Assembly (NCBI RefSeq): GCF_900110425.1
Contig: NZ_FODS01000013.1
Location: forward strand, 41,451 to 105,450
DNA from: Salinihabitans flavidus
GTDB lineage: Bacteria > Pseudomonadota > Alphaproteobacteria > Rhodobacterales > Rhodobacteraceae
Length of the DNA stretch: 64,000 bases
Direction of reading: 5' to 3'
Positions within the stretch are counted from its first letter, which is position 1, and every line of letters begins with the position of its first letter. The notes beneath the pieces were generated by a model. The model worked only from the letters and a program-made list of their open reading frames with translations. It searched no databases and was not told where the DNA came from. Position numbers and translations under genes: made by a program. Below, one piece after another: positions 7,935 to 17,916 of this stretch.

Positions 7935-8609
7935 TCAACCGCCCTCCTGTCGCGCCCGCTCGATCAGGCGCAGCACATGCGGGCCCAGCCCCTCCACGAT
8001 TTGCGTCACCCCTTCGGCGTTCGGGTGAATCCCGTCGGGCTGCAACAGATCGCGCCGCGCCGCCGGGTCACTCTCGTCCACTCCAATAAAGAAACTCTCC
8101 ACATAGAGCGTGTCATGGGTCTCTGCCAGTTCCGGGTAGATGGCGTCGAAATCGGACTTGTACTCCGCGCCGTAATTGCCCGGCGCGCGCATCCCGACAA
8201 GAAGAACCTCGACCTCCGCGCGCGCCGCCACCTCAAGGATGCCCGCAAGATTATCGCGCACCGACGCCGGGTCGATCCCGCGCAGCATGTCGTTCCCGCC
8301 AAGCGCCACGATCATCGCATCCGTGCCCGCGCCAAGCGCCCATTCCACCCGCGACAGCCCGCCCGCCGTGGTATCGCCGGAAACGCCGGCATTGACGACC
8401 GTCGCCTCCGCGTCCCGCGCATCGAGCCACGCCTGCAACTGCGCCACGAAACCTTCCTGCTCAATCAGCCCGTAACCCTGCGTCAGGCTGTCACCAAGCG
8501 CGACAATCTTGACCTCCTCGGCCCGGAGCGGGCCGGACACAAGCAGGGCAAGCAGCGCAAGAACCTTGCTCAGCCACCCCAAGGCCCCATATGGCTTGTA
8601 ACCGATCAT
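7935..8609 (-). CDS. tesA: Periplasmic SGNH/GDSL esterase, TesA-like (acyl-CoA thioesterase I/lysophospholipase)
   Basis: 224 residues with a Sec signal peptide (cleavage likely after L-R-A near residue 30). The four SGNH blocks are visible: block I G-D-S-L-T-Q-G-Y-G with the catalytic Ser, block II with Gly in A-G-V-S-G-D-T, block III G-G-N-D, and block V D-G-I-H-P-N with the Asp and His. The gene is divergent from ybbA-ybbP with 17 bp between start codons, the same pairing as the E. coli tesA/ybbAP locus. Confidence 0.9.
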   Translation of the reverse strand: MIGYKPYGALGWLSKVLALLALLVSGPLRAEEVKIVALGDSLTQGYGLIEQEGFVAQLQAWLDARDAEATVVNAGVSGDTTAGGLSRVEWALGAGTDAMIVALGGNDMLRGIDPASVRDNLAGILEVAARAEVEVLLVGMRAPGNYGAEYKSDFDAIYPELAETHDTLYVESFFIGVDESDPAARRDLLQPDGIHPNAEGVTQIVEGLGPHVLRLIERARQEGG

Positions 8610-8626
8610 AAGCAGGCACCCCTTTC

Positions 8627-9316
8627 ATGACCCCAATTCTCTCCCTCCAAGATGCGTGCCTTTCACTCAAAGGCAATGCCGGATCGGTGGAAATCCTGCG
8701 CGACATCACACTCGATGTGGGGCGCGGCGAAACGCTGGGCCTGACGGGGCCATCGGGGTCCGGAAAGTCCTCTCTTCTGATGCTCATGGGCGGGCTCGAA
8801 CGCGCCACGAGCGGCACGGTGCGCGCGCTGGACCACGATCTTTCCGCCATGTCCGAGGATCAGCTTGCCCGCCTGCGCCTCGGTCATGTCGGCATCGTGT
8901 TCCAGAGCTTTCACCTCATTCCCACGATGACCGCGCTGGAAAATGTCGCGGCTCCGCTGGAACTCGCCGGGCAGCGCGACGCGCTGGACCGCGCACGCGA
9001 CGAGCTGGCCGCCGTGGGCCTGTCGCATCGCGCCGATCACTACCCCACACAGATGTCGGGCGGCGAACAGCAGCGCGCGGCGCTCGCCCGCGCCTCCGTT
9101 CCCCGCCCCGAGATCCTGCTCGCGGACGAGCCGACAGGCAACCTCGACAGCGCCAACGGCGAGGCGATCATCGACCTGCTTTTCGGCCTGCGCGACCGTC
9201 ACGGCGCCACGCTCGTGCTTGTCACCCATGCCGAGGCGCTGGCCGGGCGCTGCGACCGAATGATCCGGCTGGCCGACGGGCGCATCGCCACCGAAGACCG
9301 CGAGGCCGCGGAATGA
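8627..9316 (+). CDS. ybbA: ABC transporter ATPase, YbbA/LolD-like
   Basis: 229 residues of the MacB/LolD-type ATPase family. Walker A is G-P-S-G-S-G-K-S-S near residue 41, the signature is M-S-G-G-E-Q-Q-R near residue 143, Walker B is I-L-L-A-D-E-P-T, and the switch His is in V-T-H-A. Its stop overlaps the permease start by 4 bp (ATGA), so the two are translationally coupled and form one complex. Position beside tesA marks it as YbbA. The E. coli pair is linked to lipid or lysophospholipid handling; the substrate here is not known. Confidence 0.92.
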   Translation: MTPILSLQDACLSLKGNAGSVEILRDITLDVGRGETLGLTGPSGSGKSSLLMLMGGLERATSGTVRALDHDLSAMSEDQLARLRLGHVGIVFQSFHLIPTMTALENVAAPLELAGQRDALDRARDELAAVGLSHRADHYPTQMSGGEQQRAALARASVPRPEILLADEPTGNLDSANGEAIIDLLFGLRDRHGATLVLVTHAEALAGRCDRMIRLADGRIATEDREAAE

Positions 9317-11841
9317 ATCTTGCCACCGCCGCCCGCTTCGCCCGGCGAGAGCTGCGCGGCGGCCTGCGCGGCTTTCGCATTTTCCTTGCCTGCCTCGCCC
9401 TCGGCGTCGCCGCCATCGCCGGAATCGGCACCGTCCGCGCCAGCATCGAGGCCGGGATCAGGACCGAGGGCGCCACGCTTCTGGGCGGCGACGCCGAGAT
9501 GCAGTTCACCTACCGCTTCGCCACCGAAGAAGAGCGCGCCTGGATGAGGCAGACCGCCCGGCGCACCTCCGAAGTGGTCGATTTCCGGTCCATGGCCGTG
9601 GTGGATCGCGCCGACGGTGCGGAACGCGCGCTCACGCAGGTGAAGGCGGTCGATGATCTCTATCCGCTCCGGGGGGCGGTCTCGCTCGACCCGGCGATGC
9701 CACTCGAGGCCGCCCTCGCCGGGCAAGACGGGCTTCCCGGCGCGGTCATGCACCCGCTTCTGGCCGACCGGCTGGGGCTGAAGACGGGCGAGACGGTCCG
9801 TCTCGGCGCGCAACCCTTCATCCTCATGGCCCGTCTGGTGAATGAGCCCGACAGCGCCGCGAGCGGCTTCGCCCTCGGCCCCCGCACCATCGTGGCGACC
9901 GAGGCGTTGCAAGGCTCCGGCCTGCTGGAGCCGGGCACGCTCTTCGAGACGAAATACCGGCTCGACCTGCCCGAGGGGGCCGATCTGGACACCATCGGTG
10001 CTCAGGCGGAGTCGCGGTTCGAGGACACCGGGCTGCGTTGGCGCGACGCGCGCAACGGTGCGCCGGGCGTGGCCCGCTTCGTGGACCGGCTCGGCGCCTT
10101 CCTGGTGCTGGTCGGGCTGTCGGGGCTGGCCGTGGGCGGCGTCGGCGTCAGCTCGGCCATCCGCGCCTATCTCGCGGGCAAGACCGAAACAATCGCCACC
10201 CTGCGCAGCCTCGGCGCGGATCGCGGCACCATCTTCGCCACATATTTCTTGCAAATCGGTGCGCTGAGCGTGCTGGGAATCGCGCTGGGGCTGGTGCTCG
10301 GGGCCGGAACGCCGCTGATCCTCGCGCCACTGATCGAGTCGGCTCTACCGGTGCCCGCGGTCTTCACCATCCACCCCGCCCCCTTGGCCGAGGCCGCGCT
10401 CTATGGCGTATTGACCGCGCTCATCTTCACGCTCTGGCCGCTCGCGCGGACCGAGGATATCCGCGCCGCCACGCTCTTTCGCGATGCCATGTCGTCGGGC
10501 CGCGCCCTGCCCGCACCGCGCTACCTGATCGCGCTGGCGCTGCTTCTGGCGCTGCTGGTGGGCGCGGCAAGCTGGCTGTCGGGCTCGGCCATGCTCACGC
10601 TCTGGACAACGGGCGGCATCGCCGGCGCGCTCGGGGTGCTGACGCTCGCCGCGCTCGGCATCCGCTGGCTGGCCGCCCGCGCCCGCCCCGCCGCGCACCG
10701 CCGCCCGGCCCTGCATTGGGCGCTCGCCGCCATCTCCGGCCCGCGCGAGGGGGCAACACCCGTGGTCCTGTCGCTCGGGCTGGGGCTGTCGGTCCTCGCC
10801 GCCGTGGGGCAGATCGACGGCAACCTGCGCGGCGCCATCGCCCGCGATCTGCCCGCTGTCGCGCCCTCCTTCTTCTTCGTCGATATCCAGAAGGACCAGA
10901 TGGAGGGGTTTCTGGACCGCGTGAGAGGCGATCCGGATGTCACCCGCACCCAGACCGCCCCCATGCTGCGCGGCGTGATCACCCGCATCAACGGCCAGCC
11001 CGCGCGCGAGGTGGCAGGCGAACACTGGGTGCTGCGCGGCGACCGGGGCGTGACCTACGCCGCCGCGCAACCCGACAGCACGACCCTCACCGACGGGCAA
11101 TGGTGGCCCGAAACCTACGACGGCCCCCCGCAGGTCAGCTTCTCGGCCGAGGAAGCCGCCGAAATGGGCCTCGCCCTGGGCGACACGCTCACCGTCAACA
11201 TACTGGGACGCGACATCACCGCCACGATCACCAGCTTCCGCGAGGTCGATTTTTCCACCGCCGGAATGGGCTTCGTCATGGCAATGAACGAGACGGCGCT
11301 CTCGGCCGCACCGCACAGCTTCATCGCCACCGTCTACGCCGACCCCGGGGCCGAGGCCGCGCTGATGCGCGATCTGACCAACGCCTATCCCAATATCACC
11401 GCCATCCGCGTGCGCGACGCGATCGATCAGGTCTCCGGCATCCTCGGACAGCTCGCCGCCGCCACCGCCTATGGCGCCGCAGCCACCTTGCTGACCGGCT
11501 TTCTGGTGCTGATCGGCGCCTCCGCCGCGGGCCAGCACAGCCGCAGCTACGAGGCGGCGGTGCTGAAAACCCTTGGCGCCACCCGCGCCCGCATCCTGAT
11601 GAGCTTTGCCATTCGCGCCGCGCTTCTGGGCGCGGGGGCGGGGCTTGTGGCGCTCGCCGCCGGCATCGCGGGCGGCTGGGCCGTGAGCCACCATGTGCTG
11701 GAGACGGGCTTCGACGTGATCTGGCCCAACGCGCTGGCCATCGTCGCGGGGGGTATCGCGGCCACGCTTCTGGCCGGGCTGGCCTTCGCCTGGGCGCCGC
11801 TCACCGCACGCCCCGCGCACATCTTGCGCGCGCGCGAGTGA
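9313..11841 (+). CDS. ybbP: ABC transporter permease, YbbP-like (FtsX family)
   Basis: 842 residues, in the usual size range for YbbP. It has an N-terminal membrane helix after about residue 20, a large periplasmic domain, a block of three helices around residues 255-380, a central membrane pair, a second periplasmic domain and a final three-helix FtsX block (residues about 710-840). Two FtsX repeats in one chain are typical of YbbP. It pairs with the overlapping YbbA ATPase. Large shadow frames exist on both strands because of the high GC, but only this frame gives the membrane pattern. Confidence 0.92.
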   Translation: MNLATAARFARRELRGGLRGFRIFLACLALGVAAIAGIGTVRASIEAGIRTEGATLLGGDAEMQFTYRFATEEERAWMRQTARRTSEVVDFRSMAVVDRADGAERALTQVKAVDDLYPLRGAVSLDPAMPLEAALAGQDGLPGAVMHPLLADRLGLKTGETVRLGAQPFILMARLVNEPDSAASGFALGPRTIVATEALQGSGLLEPGTLFETKYRLDLPEGADLDTIGAQAESRFEDTGLRWRDARNGAPGVARFVDRLGAFLVLVGLSGLAVGGVGVSSAIRAYLAGKTETIATLRSLGADRGTIFATYFLQIGALSVLGIALGLVLGAGTPLILAPLIESALPVPAVFTIHPAPLAEAALYGVLTALIFTLWPLARTEDIRAATLFRDAMSSGRALPAPRYLIALALLLALLVGAASWLSGSAMLTLWTTGGIAGALGVLTLAALGIRWLAARARPAAHRRPALHWALAAISGPREGATPVVLSLGLGLSVLAAVGQIDGNLRGAIARDLPAVAPSFFFVDIQKDQMEGFLDRVRGDPDVTRTQTAPMLRGVITRINGQPAREVAGEHWVLRGDRGVTYAAAQPDSTTLTDGQWWPETYDGPPQVSFSAEEAAEMGLALGDTLTVNILGRDITATITSFREVDFSTAGMGFVMAMNETALSAAPHSFIATVYADPGAEAALMRDLTNAYPNITAIRVRDAIDQVSGILGQLAAATAYGAAATLLTGFLVLIGASAAGQHSRSYEAAVLKTLGATRARILMSFAIRAALLGAGAGLVALAAGIAGGWAVSHHVLETGFDVIWPNALAIVAGGIAATLLAGLAFAWAPLTARPAHILRARE

Positions 11842-11881
11842 TTCCGGCTGTTTCCTCTTCTCGGATCAAATATCTCGGGGT

Positions 11882-11952
11882 CCGGGGCAGAGCCCCGGGG
11901 CCTGCGCGGCCTGAGCGCAAACTGACATGCGCCTGCGCGGCCTGAGCGCAAA
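11882..11952. repeat. Hairpin and 21-bp direct repeat between ybbP and gcvP
   Basis: CCGGGGC (11882-11888) and GCCCCGG (11892-11898) form a 7-bp stem after ybbP. A 21-bp direct repeat follows: CCTGCGCGGCCTGAGCGCAA plus A at 11901-11921 and again at 11932-11952, period 31 bp. Both ybbP and gcvP end here, so the hairpin may serve as terminator. No gene is present. Confidence 0.7.
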
Positions 11953-12001
11953 TCATACTGCGTGCGCGAAGGCGCGCCCCGCAAGATCACGCCGCCCGGA
12001 C

Positions 12002-14854
12002 CTACTCCGCCGCCTCGGCGTAATCCTCCATCGGTGGGCAGGTGCAGATCAGGTGCCGATCGCCCCAGGCATTGTCCACCCGGTTCACCGGCGGCCAGTA
12101 TTTGTCCACCCGAAAGGCCCCCGGCGGAAAGCACCCCTGCTCGCGGCTGTAGGGGCGATCCCACTCCCGCACCAGATCCTCCATCGTGTGCGGCGCGTTG
12201 GCCAGCGGGTTGTTCTCCCGGTCCATCCGCCCCTCCTCGATGGCGCGGATCTCCTCGCGGATCGCCAGCATCGCGTCGCAGAACCGATCCAGCTCCGCCT
12301 TGGACTCGCTCTCGGTCGGCTCCACCATCAGCGTACCGGCCACCGGCCAGCTCATCGTGGGGGCGTGAAACCCGCAATCCATCAGCCGCTTGGCGATGTC
12401 GTCCACGCTCACCCCGGCACTGTCGGAGAAGGGCCGCGTGTCGATGATGCATTCATGCGCCACCCGCCCCGTCGGCCCCTTGTAGAGCACGTCATAGGCT
12501 CCTTCGAGCCGCCGGGCGATGTAGTTGGCGTTCAGGATCGCCACCCGCGTCGCCTGCGTCAGCCCCTCGCCCCCCATCAGCAGGCAATAGGCCCAGCTGA
12601 TCGCGAGGATGGAGGCGGAGCCATAGGGCGCGGCGCTCACCGGTCCCTCCTCGCCCCCGCCGTCTTCGGGATGGCCCGGCAGATGCGGCGCCAGATGCGC
12701 CTTCACCCCGATCGGCCCCATGCCGGGACCGCCGCCGCCATGCGGGATGGCAAAGGTCTTGTGCAGGTTCAGGTGACTCACGTCCCCGCCGAGATCGCCC
12801 GGACGGCTCAGCCCCACCATCGCGTTCATGTTGGCCCCGTCGATATAGACCTGCCCGCCGTGCCGGTGCGTGATCTCGCAGACCTCCATCACCGTTTCCT
12901 CGAACACGCCGTGGGTCGACGGATAGGTGATCATGCAACCCGCCAGCGCCTCGGCGTGCTGCTGCGCCTTGGCGCGGAAATCCTCAAGGTCGATATCGCC
13001 CCGCTCGTCCGACTTTACCGCCACGACCTTCCAGCCGACCATCTGCGCGCTGGCCGGGTTGGTGCCATGCGCGCTCATCGGGATAAGGCAGACATTGCGG
13101 TGCCCCTCGCCGCGGGCCCGGTGATAGGCCGCGATGGTCAACAGCCCCGCGTATTCCCCCTGCGCGCCTGAATTGGGCTGCATCGACAGCGCGTCATAGC
13201 CGGTGATCTGGCAGAGCTTGTCGGACAGATCCGCGATCATCTCACGATACCCTTCCGCCTGATCGGCTGGCGCGAAGGGATGCAGCAGCGCGAACTCGCG
13301 CCACGAGATCGGCATCATCTCCGCCGCGGAATTGAGCTTCATCGTGCAGGAGCCAAGCGGGATCATCGCCCGGTCCAGCGCCAGATCGCGGTCGCCAAGG
13401 CGCCGCATGTAGCGCATCATTTCCGTCTCGGCCCGGTTCATGTGGAAGATCGGATGGGTGAGATAGTCCGAGGTGCGGTGCATCTTCTCGGGCACGCGGT
13501 ATTCTGGGGTGAAATCATCGTCCTTGCGGGTGATCCCGAAGGCCCGCCAGACCCGTTCCACCGCCTCGGGCCGCGTCGCCTCGTCAAGCGTGATGCCGAC
13601 GCGGGTCTCGCCCACGCGGCGCAGGTTGATCCGCTCATCCACCGCCGATTTCAGAACCGCCGCCTGAAGCGGGCCGACATCCACCGTGATCGTGTCGAAA
13701 AACGCCTTCGGGTCGACCTTGAACCCGGCCTCCTCCAGCCCCTTGGCAAGGCGCACCGTCTTGCGGTGGATGCGCTGCGCGATGGCCTTGAGGCCCTTGG
13801 GCCCGTGGAACACCGCATACATCGACGCCATCACCGCCAGAAGCGCTTGCGCGGTGCAGACGTTCGACGTCGCCTTCTCGCGGCGGATATGCTGCTCGCG
13901 GGTTTGCAGGGCAAGGCGATAGGCGCGGTTGCCGTGGCTGTCCACGCTCACGCCCACAAGGCGCCCGGGCATCGACCGCTTGAACGCGTCGCGGCACGCC
14001 ATATAGGCCGCGTGCGGCCCGCCATAGCCCAGCGGCACGCCAAAGCGTTGCGTGCTGCCCACGGCAATATCGGCCCCCATCGCGCCCGGCTCCTTCAGCA
14101 GCGTGAGCGCCAGCGGATCGGCGGTCACGATCCCGATGCCCTTGTGCTCGTGCAGCGCGGTGATCTGATCGGTGAAATCGCGCACATGCCCATAGGTGCC
14201 GGGATACTGGAAGATCGCGCCGAACACTTGTTCGGCATCGAGCTTTTCGGGGTTGCCCACGATCACCTCGATCCCCAGCGGCGCGGCCCGCGTCTTCATC
14301 ACGGCGATGTTCTGCGGGTGACAATCGCGGTCCACGAAAAAGGCCGTGGCCTTCGACTTGGCCACCCGCTGCGCCATGGTCATCGCCTCCGCGCAGGCGG
14401 TCGCCTCATCGAGCAGCGAGGCATTGGCGATCTCCAGCCCGGTCAGGTCGGACACCATCGTCTGATAATTCAGCAGCGCCTCCAGACGGCCCTGGCTGAT
14501 CTCCGGCTGATAGGGGGTATAGGCGGTATACCACGCCGGGTTTTCAAGGATGTTGCGCTGGATCGCGGGGGGCGTGACCGTCCCGTGATAACCCTGCCCG
14601 ATCAGAGAGGTGAACACCTCGTTCTTGGAGGCGGTGATCCGCATGTGATGCAGAAGCTCACGCTCGGACATGGCGCGCCCGGTCTCAAGCGGGGCCTTCT
14701 GCCGGATCGAGGCGGGCACCGTCTCGTCGATCAGCGCCTCGAGATCCGCCGCCCCCACGGTTTGCAGCATCTCGGCCATTTCCTCGGGCGAGGGGCCGAT
14801 ATGGCGCCGGTTGGCAAAATCATAGGGCAGGTAGTCTGTCGGTTCGAACGCCAT
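12002..14854 (-). CDS. gcvP: Glycine dehydrogenase (decarboxylating), P protein
   Basis: 950 residues, normal for the single-chain P protein with two PLP-enzyme-like halves. The PLP lysine is in [17 protein letters not shown] near residue 700. It decarboxylates glycine and loads the aminomethyl group on GcvH lipoate. The ATG at 14854 has GGAGG 8 bases upstream; the alternative ATG five codons earlier overlaps that ribosome site. Last gene of gcvT-gcvH-gcvP, about 130 bp after gcvH. Confidence 0.96.
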   Translation of the reverse strand: MAFEPTDYLPYDFANRRHIGPSPEEMAEMLQTVGAADLEALIDETVPASIRQKAPLETGRAMSERELLHHMRITASKNEVFTSLIGQGYHGTVTPPAIQRNILENPAWYTAYTPYQPEISQGRLEALLNYQTMVSDLTGLEIANASLLDEATACAEAMTMAQRVAKSKATAFFVDRDCHPQNIAVMKTRAAPLGIEVIVGNPEKLDAEQVFGAIFQYPGTYGHVRDFTDQITALHEHKGIGIVTADPLALTLLKEPGAMGADIAVGSTQRFGVPLGYGGPHAAYMACRDAFKRSMPGRLVGVSVDSHGNRAYRLALQTREQHIRREKATSNVCTAQALLAVMASMYAVFHGPKGLKAIAQRIHRKTVRLAKGLEEAGFKVDPKAFFDTITVDVGPLQAAVLKSAVDERINLRRVGETRVGITLDEATRPEAVERVWRAFGITRKDDDFTPEYRVPEKMHRTSDYLTHPIFHMNRAETEMMRYMRRLGDRDLALDRAMIPLGSCTMKLNSAAEMMPISWREFALLHPFAPADQAEGYREMIADLSDKLCQITGYDALSMQPNSGAQGEYAGLLTIAAYHRARGEGHRNVCLIPMSAHGTNPASAQMVGWKVVAVKSDERGDIDLEDFRAKAQQHAEALAGCMITYPSTHGVFEETVMEVCEITHRHGGQVYIDGANMNAMVGLSRPGDLGGDVSHLNLHKTFAIPHGGGGPGMGPIGVKAHLAPHLPGHPEDGGGEEGPVSAAPYGSASILAISWAYCLLMGGEGLTQATRVAILNANYIARRLEGAYDVLYKGPTGRVAHECIIDTRPFSDSAGVSVDDIAKRLMDCGFHAPTMSWPVAGTLMVEPTESESKAELDRFCDAMLAIREEIRAIEEGRMDRENNPLANAPHTMEDLVREWDRPYSREQGCFPPGAFRVDKYWPPVNRVDNAWGDRHLICTCPPMEDYAEAAE

Positions 14855-14987
14855 ATGCGCGGCCTCCATTGCAAAATCCCGGCGCGGGGCGCCACCGGCG
14901 CGACCCGCGCATCCTGTCTGATATCCCCGGACGATCCCGCCGGGTCATATGCCCACGCCGGGGGAGCGAGCACCCGGCAAGAGCAGG

Positions 14988-15347
14988 TTATCCCACCAAT
15001 TTCTTGTAGGCGGCCTCGTCCAGGTATTCGTCGAGCTGGCTCATGTCCTCGACCTTGATCTTGAAGAACCACGCATCGCCCATCGGATCCTCGTTCACCT
15101 TGCCGGGATCGGTCACGATGACGTCATTGACCTCCACGATCTCGCCATCGAGGGGCGACAGGATATCGCTGGCCGCCTTCACGCTCTCGATCACGCAGAC
15201 CTCGTCATCCTTGCTGACGACGGTTTCCACCTCCGGCAGCTCGACAAAGACCACATCGCCCAGCTGCTCGGCGGCGTGCTCGGTGATGCCCACGACCACC
15301 ACGTCGCCCTCGACGCGCATCCATTCGTGTTCCTCGGTGAATTTCAT
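14988..15347 (-). CDS. gcvH: Glycine cleavage system H protein
   Basis: 119 residues. The lipoylated lysine lies in I-E-S-V-K-A-A-S-D near residue 60, and the family opening H-E-W and the P-M-G-D-A-W-F motif are present. It shuttles the aminomethyl group between GcvP, GcvT and the L protein. It is 20 bp after gcvT in the same operon, with GGAGACCGG before the ATG. Confidence 0.96.
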   Translation of the reverse strand: MKFTEEHEWMRVEGDVVVVGITEHAAEQLGDVVFVELPEVETVVSKDDEVCVIESVKAASDILSPLDGEIVEVNDVIVTDPGKVNEDPMGDAWFFKIKVEDMSQLDEYLDEAAYKKLVG

Positions 15348-15367
15348 GTCCCGGTCTCCTGTCTGTC

Positions 15368-16513
15368 TCAACGTTTGAAATTGGCCGGGACATGCGGCAG
15401 CCTGACCACATTCACCGGCATCCTCTTGCCGCGCACCTCGCCCCAGAGCGTCGTGCCCTCCGCCCTGCTCTGCTCGGGAACATAGCCCATCGCCACGGGC
15501 CCGCCAACACTTGGCCCGAAGCCGCCCGACGACACCGCGCCGATGGCCTCGCCGCCCTCGGGCGCCGCGAAGAGCGCCGTGCCCTCGCGCATCGGCGCCC
15601 GCCCCTCGGGCCGCAGCCCGACACGCCGGCGCGGCGCGCCCTCCGCAATCTGGCGCAGGATCGGTGCCGCGCCGGGAAACCCGCCCTCGCGGTCCCCTCC
15701 CGCGCGGCGCACCTTCTGGATCGACCAGACCAGCCCCGCCTCGATCGGCGTGGTGCCCGCGTCGATGTCGTGACCGTAAAGGCACAGCCCCGCCTCCAGC
15801 CGCAGGCTGTCGCGCGCGCCAAGGCCGATGGCCTCCACCTCGTCCATCTCGATCAATGCGCGCGCCAGCGCCTCCGCCGCCGCCTCGGGCACGGAAATCT
15901 CGAACCCGTCCTCGCCGGTATAGCCCGAGCGCGAGATCCAGCACTCCGCCCCCGCGATGTCATGCGTGGCCACATCCATGAACCGCATCTCCGCGACACC
16001 CGGCGCCAGCCGCGACAGCGCCGCCTCCGCCTTCGGCCCCTGAAGCGCCACAAGCGCCCGGTCGGTCACCGGCTCCACCGTCACCTCGGCGGGCAGCGCC
16101 GCGCGCATCCGCGCGATATCGTCCGCCTTGCAGGCCGCATTGACCACCACGAACAGATGCTCGCCCCGGTTGGCGAACATCAGATCGTCCTCGATCCCGC
16201 CGCGCTCATTGGTGAAAAGCCCGTAACGCTGCCGTCCCGGCTCCAGGCCCAGCACATCCATCGGCACCATCGCCTCTAAGGCGCGCGCAATGGTGTCGTA
16301 GTCGACCCCGCGCAGAATCACCTGCCCCATGTGGCTCACATCGAACAGGCCCGCCGCCGCGCGCGTGTGCAGGTGTTCCTTCATCACGCCAAGCGGATAG
16401 TGCACCGGCATCGCATAGCCCGCGAAGGGCACCATTTTCGCCCCAAGCGCGACATGCAGCCCATGCAGCGGCGTCTCAAGCAGTTCGGTCAAATCCCGCC
16501 CCCTTTCCGGCAT
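15368..16513 (-). CDS. gcvT: Glycine cleavage system T protein (aminomethyltransferase)
   Basis: 381 residues as written. The tetrahydrofolate-dependent aminomethyltransferase pattern is clear: [10 protein letters not shown] near the start, [21 protein letters not shown], and [14 protein letters not shown]. The start is uncertain: an ATG at 16513 has no clear ribosome site, while a TTG at 16492 (M-T-E-L-L-E-T-P-L) follows an AAGGGGGCGGGA stretch and fits the family better. First gene of the gcv operon, directly after the glycine riboswitch. Confidence 0.94.
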   Translation of the reverse strand: MPERGRDLTELLETPLHGLHVALGAKMVPFAGYAMPVHYPLGVMKEHLHTRAAAGLFDVSHMGQVILRGVDYDTIARALEAMVPMDVLGLEPGRQRYGLFTNERGGIEDDLMFANRGEHLFVVVNAACKADDIARMRAALPAEVTVEPVTDRALVALQGPKAEAALSRLAPGVAEMRFMDVATHDIAGAECWISRSGYTGEDGFEISVPEAAAEALARALIEMDEVEAIGLGARDSLRLEAGLCLYGHDIDAGTTPIEAGLVWSIQKVRRAGGDREGGFPGAAPILRQIAEGAPRRRVGLRPEGRAPMREGTALFAAPEGGEAIGAVSSGGFGPSVGGPVAMGYVPEQSRAEGTTLWGEVRGKRMPVNVVRLPHVPANFKR

Positions 16514-16550
16514 CCTGAATCCACAGGGCCACCGGCCCCGCGCATGATGC

Positions 16551-16705
16551 CCCCTCTGTCCTTTCGCCTGAGATCGTTATCCCTTCGGCGGACGCCTTCG
16601 CGCCTCTCTCCAGAGTTCTGTGCGGTGAAGCGGTCCCTGCGGCCTGAGAGTTTCCGGGGCGGTTGCTCCTTCGGCACCGGACGTATCCGGTTCTCCCGAT
16701 TCACC
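16551..16705 (-). promoter_or_regulatory. Tandem glycine riboswitch upstream of gcvT
   Basis: On the minus strand two glycine aptamers follow one another. The first (about 16705-16622) has CGGGAGA, a CCGAAGGAGCAA core, ACTCTCAGGC and a GGGACCGCTTCACC segment. The second (about 16619-16551) has CTGGAGAG, CCGCCGAAGGGAT, ATCTCAGGC and AAAGGACAGAGG. These are the conserved blocks of the two-aptamer glycine riboswitch, which usually turns on gcv expression with glycine. The gcvT start is about 40-60 bases downstream. The upstream CCGGGG/CCCCGG hairpin (16734-16750) probably ends the Rrf2-gene transcript. Confidence 0.92.
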
Positions 16706-16756
16706 TTGCCGCCAACCTAGAGCGCGGCGCCCCCCGGGGCAAGACCCCGGAGCCAT

Positions 16757-17203
16757 TCAGGCCGGGCAGGCCTTCGGCGCGAGAATATCCAGCAGCGCGC
16801 CATTGCCGCAGACCAGCGCATCCAGCGACACCTTGTCGAGCCGCGCATAGAACGCCTCGGCCGCATCCTCCAGCGCCCCGCGCAGCCGGCAGGCGTCGGT
16901 CAGCGGGCAGGAATTGTCCACATCGGCAAAGCATTCGGCCATCGGCACCGGCCCCTCCAGCTCGCGGAACACCGCGCCGATCTCGATCTGCGTGGCCGGC
17001 CGCGCCAGCATCAGCCCGCCGTTGCGCCCGCGTTGCGTGCTGATAAACCCAAGCTGCGCAAGCCGGTTGATCACCTGCGCCAGATGGTTCTCGGACGCGT
17101 TGCAGACGGTCGCGATCTCGGATTTCGTGACCAACTCCCCGTCATGCGCGGCGCAATACATCAGCACCCTGATGGCGATATTGGTTCTCTTTGTGATGCG
17201 CAC
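16757..17203 (-). CDS. nsrR: Rrf2-family regulator, NsrR-like
   Basis: 148 residues from a GTG start, reading M-R-I-T-K-R-T-N-I-A-I-R-V-L-M-Y, the usual NsrR opening. A winged helix covers residues 20-70. Three cysteines at 91, 99 and 105 (C-F-A-D-V-D-N-S-C-P-L-T-D-A-C) match the Fe-S ligand region of NsrR, a nitric-oxide-sensing repressor. The GTG has GGGGAGG 12 bases upstream, a long spacing; an ATG 11 codons earlier (17236) has no ribosome site. No NO-detoxification gene is adjacent, so its regulon is not visible here. Confidence 0.82.
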   Translation of the reverse strand: MRITKRTNIAIRVLMYCAAHDGELVTKSEIATVCNASENHLAQVINRLAQLGFISTQRGRNGGLMLARPATQIEIGAVFRELEGPVPMAECFADVDNSCPLTDACRLRGALEDAAEAFYARLDKVSLDALVCGNGALLDILAPKACPA

Positions 17204-17296
17204 GACCGGCCCGAGCCTCCCCTTTGACCAACCCATTATGCAGATGCCGCGGAGAACCGAATTGACATGGGTCAAACCTGTGGCACCCTGCGGCCC

Positions 17297-17860
17297 ATGA
17301 CAGTTCCTCATTTCTTCGGCTACGGCAGCCTCGTCAACCGTGCGACCCACACCTATACCGATGCGCACCCGGCCCGGCTTTCGGGCTGGCGCCGCACATG
17401 GCGCCATACGGATCTGCGCCCGGTGGCCTATCTGACCGCCATTCCCGACCCGCAGGCGGAAATCGACGGGCTGATCGCGCATGTCCCCGGCGGCGACTGG
17501 GCCGCGCTCGACGCGCGAGAGGACGGCTACGACCGCGCCCCTGTCACGCCCGCGGTGCGCCACCCCCGCCCCGATCCCATCGAGATCGCGGTCTACACCG
17601 TGCCCGAAGGCAAGCACCCGCGCCCGCTCCGCGAGCAGCCCATCCTGCTAAGCTATCTCGACGTGGTCGTGCAGGGCTACCTGCGCGAATTCGGGGAAGA
17701 GGGGGCGGAGGCGTTCTTTCGCACCACCTCGGGCTGGTCGGCCCCCATTGTCGATGACCGCGCCGCGCCCCGCTACCCGCGCGCCCAGAACCTGAGTCGC
17801 GGCGAACGCGCCTTCGTGGACGATCAGCTCCGCGCGCTCGGCGCGCATGTGCTGCGCTGA
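17297..17860 (+). CDS. Gamma-glutamylcyclotransferase-like protein
   Basis: 187 residues. The N-terminal F-F-G-Y-G-S-L-V-N-R is the phosphate-binding loop motif of the GGCT fold (AIG2/ChaC-like), followed by R-L-S-G-W-R-R-T-W-R and D-A-R-E-D-G-Y-D-R with acidic residues expected near the active site. These enzymes release 5-oxoproline from gamma-glutamyl compounds. The start at M-T-V-P puts the motif at residue 7 as in the family; an earlier ATG at 17267 overlaps the divergent promoter. Substrate unknown. Confidence 0.8.
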   Translation: MTVPHFFGYGSLVNRATHTYTDAHPARLSGWRRTWRHTDLRPVAYLTAIPDPQAEIDGLIAHVPGGDWAALDAREDGYDRAPVTPAVRHPRPDPIEIAVYTVPEGKHPRPLREQPILLSYLDVVVQGYLREFGEEGAEAFFRTTSGWSAPIVDDRAAPRYPRAQNLSRGERAFVDDQLRALGAHVLR

Positions 17861-17916
17861 TCAACGGGACACGTCCGAAGGCAGCGCCGCCGCCCCCTCG
17901 GTGCCATGCTCCGGCC

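Noticed and set aside
10038..11945. 635-codon plus-strand frame inside ybbP
   Set aside because: Arginine- and glycine-rich shadow of the permease frame, no membrane pattern or known domain.
13280..15058. 592-codon plus-strand frame antisense to gcvP
   Set aside because: Shadow of gcvP; histidine- and arginine-rich with no motif.
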